A DNA stretch of 6,073 nt, taken from NCBI GenBank assembly GCA_030606585.1, contig JAUWGD010000104.1, positions 1 to 6,073 on the forward strand. The letters are read 5' to 3'. The DNA is from Dehalococcoidales bacterium (GTDB taxonomy: Bacteria; Chloroflexota; Dehalococcoidia; Dehalococcoidales; RBG-16-60-22). Under the pieces are notes generated by a model. That model saw only the letters and a list, made by a program, of their open reading frames with translations. It was not told where the DNA came from and did not search any database. This document shows, piece after piece, positions 1-3,113 of this stretch; position 1 is the stretch's first letter; each line of letters begins with the position of its first letter. The position numbers and the translations under genes are program-made.

Positions 1-296
1 ATATCGGCGTAGCGGTCAAGAATAGAGTCCAGAAAGCCACCAAAGGCAGATGACATACCCTTCAAGCGGGCCAGGCTGCCATCAACGCCGTCAATGATTG
101 AAGAAAGCTGGGCAAGCAAACCGGCGGCGATATTCCAGTTGTATATAAAGCTGAATAAGGAGAGAACAGCCAGACCAAAGGCGGCCCAGCTAATCTGATT
201 CGGGGTTATTCTGGTCCGGGCAAGGAGCTTGGCTATGGGGTCGGATATCCTGCGGTTTATATATCGGGAGACGTATCCATCATAAGCGGCGGCCAT
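1..296 (-). CDS. CDP-alcohol phosphatidyltransferase family protein (partial, C-terminus off the left edge)
   Basis: The minus-strand reading frame starts with ATG at 296 and stays open for 98 codons to the edge. It carries the complete family signature D-x2-DG-x2-AR-x8-G-x3-D-x3-D: D69, D72-G73, A76-R77, G86, D90, D94. In this family the Asp residues bind the divalent metals and the CDP group, and the enzyme transfers a phosphoalcohol from a CDP-alcohol to an acceptor alcohol in the membrane. Residues about 35-53 and 55-68 are hydrophobic and fit the first membrane helices; the preceding TPNQIS is typical of the N-terminus. AAGGGG six bases before the ATG is a plausible ribosome binding site. 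The start lies inside the end of the upstream nucleotidyltransferase gene (17-bp overlap), so the two are probably translationally coupled. By that context it may be a di-myo-inositol-phosphate-phosphate synthase-like or inositol/choline-type phospholipid enzyme; the substrate cannot be read from this part. The family is near certain, the substrate is inference. Confidence 0.93.
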   Translation of the reverse strand, partial: MAAAYDGYVSRYINRRISDPIAKLLARTRITPNQISWAAFGLAVLSLFSFIYNWNIAAGLLAQLSSIIDGVDGSLARLKGMSSAFGGFLDSILDRYAD

Positions 297-1041
297 TTAA
301 TGCCCCTTGTGACCGTGCCAGTTTCAGGTCTTCTTCGATATCGATATCCATCCAGGAACAACTGCTCACGTCGCAGGTATTAAAACGGTGTCCCCGTGCC
401 ACCATAAAGCAGATGACATCCGATATCTCGATGTTATTACCGCGCAATCGGGCAAGCTCTTCAACCGTGTTGAAAAACCTCTCCGTGAGAAGAAAAACGC
501 CAGTATCCAGCGCATCCCAACGCCTGAGCTCCTTGCCAATATACCGAATGCCGCCGTCTTCGAATAAGGCCACCTTGGTCGCTTCTTCGATATTGTGATT
601 GAGTGTCGGCCGATATTCAACACAAAGAGTATCAGTTATTACCTTGGTACTCAGCAGACGCCAGAGAATGTTGGTTTCAATTATGTGGTCTCCCATGCAT
701 AAGATGACCGGTTCTCCCGTAGTCCATGACTTAGCCCGCCAGACAGAGATGGCATTGCCACCGAGATAGTCCGGGTTCTCCACGTAATGTAGATTTGCCC
801 CATACTGACTGCCGTCTCCCAGGCTATGCCTTACTTCATCTGCCAAGTATCCCACCACGATTGCGATATTCCTTATGCCAGCTGCGGCCAATGCCCGGAT
901 GGGAGAGAGTATCATGGGCTCTCCTTTATCATTTATTGGTAATAGCACCTTGGGGCGATCTCTCGTCAGCTCACCCATGCGGTCTCCATCACCAGCAGCT
1001 ATGATAACAGCTCGATTAATTTTTGCGTCAAGCACCAGCAA
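280..1041 (-). CDS. NDP-sugar/polyol-phosphate nucleotidyltransferase, inositol-1-phosphate cytidylyltransferase-like
   Basis: This is a complete protein of about 253 residues with a nucleotidyltransferase fold. The nucleotide-binding loop is AAG-D-GDRMG at residues 15-23, followed by the PK pair (P30-K31) that contacts the phosphate. GDH at 117-119 provides the metal-binding Asp, and VENPDYLGGNAIS at 87-99 resembles the N-P-x5-GN segment of inositol-1-phosphate and phosphocholine cytidylyltransferases. Such enzymes join a phosphorylated polyol or sugar to a nucleotide with release of pyrophosphate. The next gene, overlapping by 17 bp, is a CDP-alcohol phosphotransferase that would consume a CDP-activated product. 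These two activities are fused in some thermophile IPCT/DIPPS proteins and separate here. The start is uncertain: TTG at 1041 is only 4 bases after AGAGGAG, while in-frame GTG at 1035 is 10 bases after it; GTG may be the true start. The fold is firm; CTP and inositol phosphate as substrates are inferred from context. Confidence 0.88.
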   Translation of the reverse strand: MLVLDAKINRAVIIAAGDGDRMGELTRDRPKVLLPINDKGEPMILSPIRALAAAGIRNIAIVVGYLADEVRHSLGDGSQYGANLHYVENPDYLGGNAISVWRAKSWTTGEPVILCMGDHIIETNILWRLLSTKVITDTLCVEYRPTLNHNIEEATKVALFEDGGIRYIGKELRRWDALDTGVFLLTERFFNTVEELARLRGNNIEISDVICFMVARGHRFNTCDVSSCSWMDIDIEEDLKLARSQGALNGRRL

Positions 1042-1150
1042 AATACTCCTCTAATACCTTTAAAAATCAAAGAAAGCCGCAATAAATCCAACAATTTAGT
1101 ACGGACTTACGGAGCACCATTCTGACGAAGAGAATAGTATAACCTAACAC

Positions 1151-1180
1151 AATATAATTGAGGAGCAGTAAGCTTGTCAA
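1151..1180 (-). promoter_or_regulatory. sigma-70-type promoter for the nucleotidyltransferase/CDP-alcohol transferase unit
   Basis: On the minus strand a perfect -35 TTGACA (complement of 1175-1180) is followed after 18 bases by TATATT (complement of 1151-1156), five of six matches to the -10 consensus. Transcription would begin near 1144, giving a leader of roughly 100 bases before the start codon at 1041 or 1035. On the opposite strand TATAAT at 1183-1188 sits beside it but has only a weak -35 (TTGAGG, 19-base spacer), so a divergent promoter is possible but poorly supported. Confidence 0.65.
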
Positions 1181-1242
1181 GGTATAATGATTCATGCGAC
1201 AGTTGCTGAACTAAATCACGCTTTATGTACCTCTGCCGCTCT

Positions 1243-1290
1243 TACATGTCCTGGGTATGCAACAGAATTGCATTCTGTTCAATACATGTC
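1243..1290. repeat. Inverted repeat flanked by two TACATGTC direct repeats
   Basis: AACAGAAT (1261-1268) and ATTCTGTT (1272-1279) form a perfect 8-bp inverted repeat around the three bases TGC. Past a 2x2 mismatch the arms extend by GTAT (1255-1258) pairing with ATAC (1282-1285). The block TACATGTC occurs on each side, at 1243-1250 and 1283-1290, and contains the palindrome ACATGT. Such symmetry is typical of operator or recombinase-binding sites. A terminator is less likely, as the stem is AT-rich and no T-run follows directly. It lies about 100-150 bases upstream of the small ribbon-helix-helix gene, which could be its ligand; that link is speculation. Confidence 0.45.
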
Positions 1291-1390
1291 ACAATAGCTT
1301 ATTTTGTTAACTCGCTGCACAACATAGTATTTAGTCGCCTCCCTTCAGAAGTCGTTTTAAATCATGTCTTTACCAATCTTCCACGACCAC

Positions 1391-1419
1391 TTGATTTTTA
1401 GTACTACCAAAACTATAAT
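1391..1419 (+). promoter_or_regulatory. Near-consensus sigma-70-type promoter for the ribbon-helix-helix gene
   Basis: TTGATT at 1391-1396 and a perfect TATAAT at 1414-1419 are separated by the ideal 17 bases. The predicted transcription start, six to seven bases after the -10, falls at 1425-1427, which is on the GTG start codon of the next gene. The transcript would therefore have no leader. Confidence 0.65.
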
Positions 1420-1425
1420 CAGACT

Positions 1426-1602
1426 GTGAGCGGCAAGATTGGCAGACCAAGAACAGGTAGAACGCCGAACTTCAGTATCAGGATAAAACCTGATGCCCTC
1501 AGGCAGGCGAAGCATGCTGCTATGAACCAGGAAAAGACGCTAGGAAAGTGGCTCGAAGAAGCGATAAAAGAGAAGATTCAGAGCGAACAAGAACAGAAAT
1601 AA
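1426..1602 (+). CDS. Small ribbon-helix-helix-like DNA-binding protein (58 residues)
   Basis: The frame opens with GTG at 1426 and ends at TAA 1600-1602. An in-frame stop at 1399-1401 rules out a longer version, and GTG is the first usable start. The protein has a basic N-terminal tail (GRPRTGR at 6-12), a short strand-like segment (NFSIRIKP, 15-22), a helix at about 24-37 and a second helix at about 39-54 rich in Lys and Glu. This strand-helix-helix order in under 60 residues fits the Arc/MetJ/CopG class, which dimerises and binds operator DNA through the paired strands. No Shine-Dalgarno precedes the GTG; the promoter places the transcription start on the codon itself, so a leaderless message is likely. 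A second ORF follows 21 bases later behind a strong ribosome binding site. Possible roles are an antitoxin, an autorepressor or an accessory factor of a mobile element; the sequence does not decide. No homolog is recognised with certainty. Confidence 0.68.
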   Translation: MSGKIGRPRTGRTPNFSIRIKPDALRQAKHAAMNQEKTLGKWLEEAIKEKIQSEQEQK

Positions 1603-1610
1603 ATCAAAAT

Positions 1611-1617
1611 AGGAGGT
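1611..1617 (+). promoter_or_regulatory. Strong Shine-Dalgarno sequence
   Basis: AGGAGGT at 1611-1617 is a full-length ribosome binding site ending about seven bases before the ATG at 1624. It is the best one in the accessory region and argues that translation at 1624 is, or once was, real. By contrast the cupin gene at 1796 has only a weak G-run (1777-1781) about 14 bases upstream. Confidence 0.75.
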
Positions 1618-1623
1618 AAATAG

Positions 1624-1803
1624 ATGAAACAAAGGGCACCTGCTTTACCAGATTCCCCTACCTTCCAACAGCTTTGGGATGCTCTTGGCTCAAGGCCGAT
1701 TAAATCCGCACGAGAGCGCCTGCTTTACACGCAGGGGGTCACAGGTTCGAGTCCTGTACCGCCCACTATCAAGATTGGGGGTAACCTAAGCGAAAATGGC
1801 TAA
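1624..1803 (+). CDS. Chimeric 59-residue ORF: truncated gene start fused in frame to a tRNA-Val fragment
   Basis: ATG at 1624 follows a strong AGGAGGT site and the frame runs to TAA at 1801-1803. The first 30 or so residues (MKQRAPALPDSPTFQQLWDA to about residue 30) look like an ordinary protein start but I do not recognise a family. From about codon 31 the frame reads a tRNA-Val 3' fragment, giving the peptide TGSSPVPP, typical of translated tRNA T-arm DNA. The natural C-terminus of the gene has therefore probably been lost by insertion or deletion at the tRNA segment. Its stop overlaps the cupin start: ATG of the cupin gene at 1796 is followed at once by the TAA, an ATGGCTAA overlap that would allow translational coupling. 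It may be a gene remnant, or now serve as a translated leader for the cupin gene. Whether the peptide has any function of its own is unknown. Confidence 0.45.
   Translation: MKQRAPALPDSPTFQQLWDALGSRPIKSARERLLYTQGVTGSSPVPPTIKIGGNLSENG
1714..1765 (+). pseudogene. tRNA-Val(UAC) 3' fragment lacking its 5' half
   Basis: The stretch matches tRNA positions 22 to 73. GAGC at 1714-1717 is the 3' side of the D-stem. The anticodon stem CCTGC/GCAGG (1719-1723, 1731-1735) encloses the loop TTTACAC with anticodon TAC (1726-1728). The variable region is GGGTC, and the T-arm is ACAGG, loop TTCGAGT, CCTGT (1741-1757). ACCGCCC (1758-1764) is the 3' acceptor strand, with A as discriminator. The matching 5' strand GGGCGGT and the 5' part of the D-arm are absent upstream, so no cloverleaf can form. 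The sequence after the discriminator is CTA, not CCA. This is a remnant or attachment-site copy, not a working tRNA gene. Confidence 0.85.
1729..1763 (+). repeat. Direct repeat copy 1 (tRNA-derived, att-like, 35 bp)
   Basis: This stretch covers tRNA positions 37-71: the end of the anticodon loop, the 3' anticodon stem, variable region, T-arm and most of the 3' acceptor strand. It is identical over 35 bases to 2865-2899. The repeat starts are 1,136 bp apart and the copies have the same orientation. Direct repeats of a tRNA 3' end on both sides of a segment are the usual footprint of site-specific integration at a tRNA gene. Confidence 0.9.
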
Positions 1804-2806
1804 CTATGATAAGTATATCTGCACGACGCTCCAGAAAAGGCACATGCTGCCCGGCCCCTCCCCGGAAGAAAGAGATAAGCTTGCGGCTGAAGGCAGACGC
1901 ATCAGCATGGAGCATGTCCTCTGGATTGACGACGAGGTAATCCCGGGCGCCTACTATGGCGAGTCCACCTGGATATGGCCCCCCACCTACCCGAACCAGA
2001 TATCCTGGGAGGAACTGATGAAGCGGGGATTACAGACTCCGGGAATGTTCCCCCATGTCCACGACTTCCCCGAGCTGCTTTCATGGTGGAGCACCGACCC
2101 CGACCACCCGGAGGACACCAGCGCCATGGGAATGCTGATGGAGGACGAAGAAATACCCCTGGATAGGAGTTGGGTCGCCTATATCCCGGCCAATATGCCG
2201 CACATGCCCACCCGTGGCGCGGGCGGCAGGGTCACGAGCCTGCCTGTTTGCCACTGGACCTCCGGACCGGGCGGGGTATATACGAGGGAAAAAGACGAAG
2301 AAACGCCCGATCCCACAACCGAGCAGAAGGAGATGCCCAAAATCAAGAAAACCGGCCCGTTCAAATACGCAAAATACATGGTCTACGGCAACGAGCCCCA
2401 CGGGAAGAAGCCCGATTACATGCACGAGACCGACCCCAAGTATTACCGCCCCATGGCTTACATCGACCAGGTTGTTATTCCCGACGCCGAGTTCGGCTGC
2501 GATACCAGGTGGTTCCTGCCGGGCGATGAGTCTAAAGCAGGCCAGCTGATGATGGACGCTCATACCGTGCCCCACGGCACATCTATCGTTTTCAACGCCA
2601 TGAACTACGACGACATCACCGACCTGTGCGCCGAAGTCGAGCTATGGATAGGCGGCGAGAAGCACATTATCAATAAAAGCTTTGGAGCGTATATCCCCCC
2701 CGACGTGGAGCAGGGCCCGATGATAATCCGCAATATCACCAAGCAGATATTCTTCATGATATCCTACCCCATGGGTGAAGGTATTAAAAAATACCGCGGT
2801 AAATAA
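1796..2806 (+). CDS. Duplicated cupin-like domain protein (336 residues), function unknown
   Basis: The protein has two homologous lobes that I can align by eye. Lobe 1 (about 40-140) has VLWIDDEVIPGAYYG, then PHVHDFPELL (86-95) and VAYIPANMPH (127-136). Lobe 2 (about 219-325) has MAYIDQVVIPDAEFG, then DAHTVPHGTSIVF (254-266) and GAYIPPDVEQGP (297-308). The H-x-H and P-x-x-x-PH elements resemble cupin motifs 1 and 2, so lobe 1 may bind a metal through H87, H89 and H136. Lobe 2 keeps H256 and H260 but has E/Q where lobe 1 has the motif-2 His, so it may be structural or bind differently. The lobes are joined by a charged linker (about 163-187) rich in Glu, Lys and Pro. No signal peptide or membrane helix is seen, so a cytoplasmic location is likely. 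The start ATG 1796 overlaps the stop of the upstream ORF, and its own ribosome binding site is weak. The gene is bracketed by tRNA-derived repeats. I do not know its substrate. Confidence 0.9.
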   Translation: MANYDKYICTTLQKRHMLPGPSPEERDKLAAEGRRISMEHVLWIDDEVIPGAYYGESTWIWPPTYPNQISWEELMKRGLQTPGMFPHVHDFPELLSWWSTDPDHPEDTSAMGMLMEDEEIPLDRSWVAYIPANMPHMPTRGAGGRVTSLPVCHWTSGPGGVYTREKDEETPDPTTEQKEMPKIKKTGPFKYAKYMVYGNEPHGKKPDYMHETDPKYYRPMAYIDQVVIPDAEFGCDTRWFLPGDESKAGQLMMDAHTVPHGTSIVFNAMNYDDITDLCAEVELWIGGEKHIINKSFGAYIPPDVEQGPMIIRNITKQIFFMISYPMGEGIKKYRGK

Positions 2807-2837
2807 TATCCCGGTGTCACGGTGATGAACCTGATGG

Positions 2838-2863
2838 TGAAGCAATTTCCCGGGAGTGCTTCA
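2838..2863 (+). repeat. Perfect 7-bp inverted repeat abutting the tRNA-derived repeat
   Basis: TGAAGCA (2838-2844) pairs with TGCTTCA (2857-2863) around a 12-base loop that itself holds the palindrome CCCGGG. The 3' arm occupies the same place as the anticodon stem and loop of the tRNA-derived segment. No T-run follows, so it is not a standard terminator. It may be a recombination-site arm or an mRNA 3'-end structure. Confidence 0.4.
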
Positions 2864-2864
2864 T

Positions 2865-2899
2865 ACGCAGGGGGTCACAGGTTCGAGTCCTGTACCGCC
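2865..2899 (+). repeat. Direct repeat copy 2 (tRNA-derived, att-like, 35 bp)
   Basis: It is identical over 35 bases to 1729-1763 and includes the full T-arm (2877-2893) and ACCGCC of the acceptor strand. Weaker similarity extends left to 2857, where the loop reads TTCATAC instead of TTTACAC, so the anticodon positions would read CAT instead of TAC. Only three of five anticodon stem pairs form, and no TGGCGGT-like 5' acceptor strand lies upstream, so this copy is not a tRNA gene either. To the right the copies diverge: AGCT here against CACT at copy 1. Confidence 0.88.
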
Positions 2900-3010
2900 A
2901 GCTCTTCACGGGATATCCGGGCCCGAGCAATCTTTACGTTAACCCCTTAACCCCACCGTTTAATTTATCAATTCCACGCCTGTAAGAAATATCATTATAC
3001 CCGTCTAAAA

Positions 3011-3019
3011 TGTTATAAT
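3011..3019 (+). promoter_or_regulatory. Extended -10 promoter for carB
   Basis: A perfect TATAAT at 3014-3019 is preceded by TG one base upstream (TGT at 3011-3013), the extended -10 pattern that can work without a good -35. Only a poor -35 candidate lies at 2991-2996. Transcription would start near 3026 and leave a leader of about 88 bases. I see no obvious PyrR-type attenuator hairpin in that leader. Confidence 0.5.
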
Positions 3020-3113
3020 CATCCCAGCAACACATTTTACTCAGGACTATTCAATTGACCAGTTCTTGCCCAAATCCCGGCTGTTACAATGATTCAATAA
3101 AGGAGACAACTTC

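Larger units (their letters stand above)
1042..1425. other. AT-rich intergenic region between divergent units
   Basis: This gap of about 380 bases separates the leftward nucleotidyltransferase unit from the rightward small-gene unit. It contains the leftward promoter (1151-1180), an inverted repeat flanked by TACATGTC copies (1243-1290) and the rightward promoter (1391-1419). It is visibly richer in A and T than the metabolic genes on either side. I see no convincing gene in it and no tRNA or structured RNA that I recognise. Confidence 0.6.
2807..3113. other. Intergenic region between the cupin gene and carB
   Basis: This gap of about 300 bases holds a 7-bp hairpin (2838-2863), the second tRNA-derived repeat (2865-2899), short GC palindromes GGATATCC (2911-2918) and CGGGCCCG (2918-2925), a tandem pair of TTAACCCC (2939-2954) and the carB promoter and ribosome binding site. 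I see no convincing terminator (no GC-rich stem followed by a T-run) and no gene. Confidence 0.6.

Noticed and set aside
1225..1401. A 58-codon plus-strand ORF ending just before the ribbon-helix-helix gene
   Set aside because: It has no ribosome binding site, runs across the inverted repeat and over the -35 hexamer of the rightward promoter, and its composition is unlike the neighbouring genes.
1639..1728. CCTGCTTTAC occurs at 1639-1648 and again at 1719-1728
   Set aside because: A 10-base match is expected several times by chance in 6 kb, and the similarity does not extend on either side.
1690..1768. A complete tRNA-Val gene
   Set aside because: The 5' acceptor strand GGGCGGT and the first part of the D-arm are absent, so only a 3' fragment is present.
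2081..2575. A 164-codon minus-strand ORF
   Set aside because: It is opposite the cupin-like gene, which shows internal duplication and conserved motifs in its own frame; this is a shadow.
2780..2795. GGTATT-AAAA-AATACC hairpin as a terminator
   Set aside because: It lies inside the last codons of the cupin gene, the stem is AT-rich and no T-run follows.
1714..2899. CRISPR array
   Set aside because: Only two repeat copies exist, 1.1 kb apart with a gene between them, and the repeat is tRNA sequence.
2939..2954. Tandem TTAACCCC pair
   Set aside because: Only two short copies, with no further units or symmetry to suggest a function.
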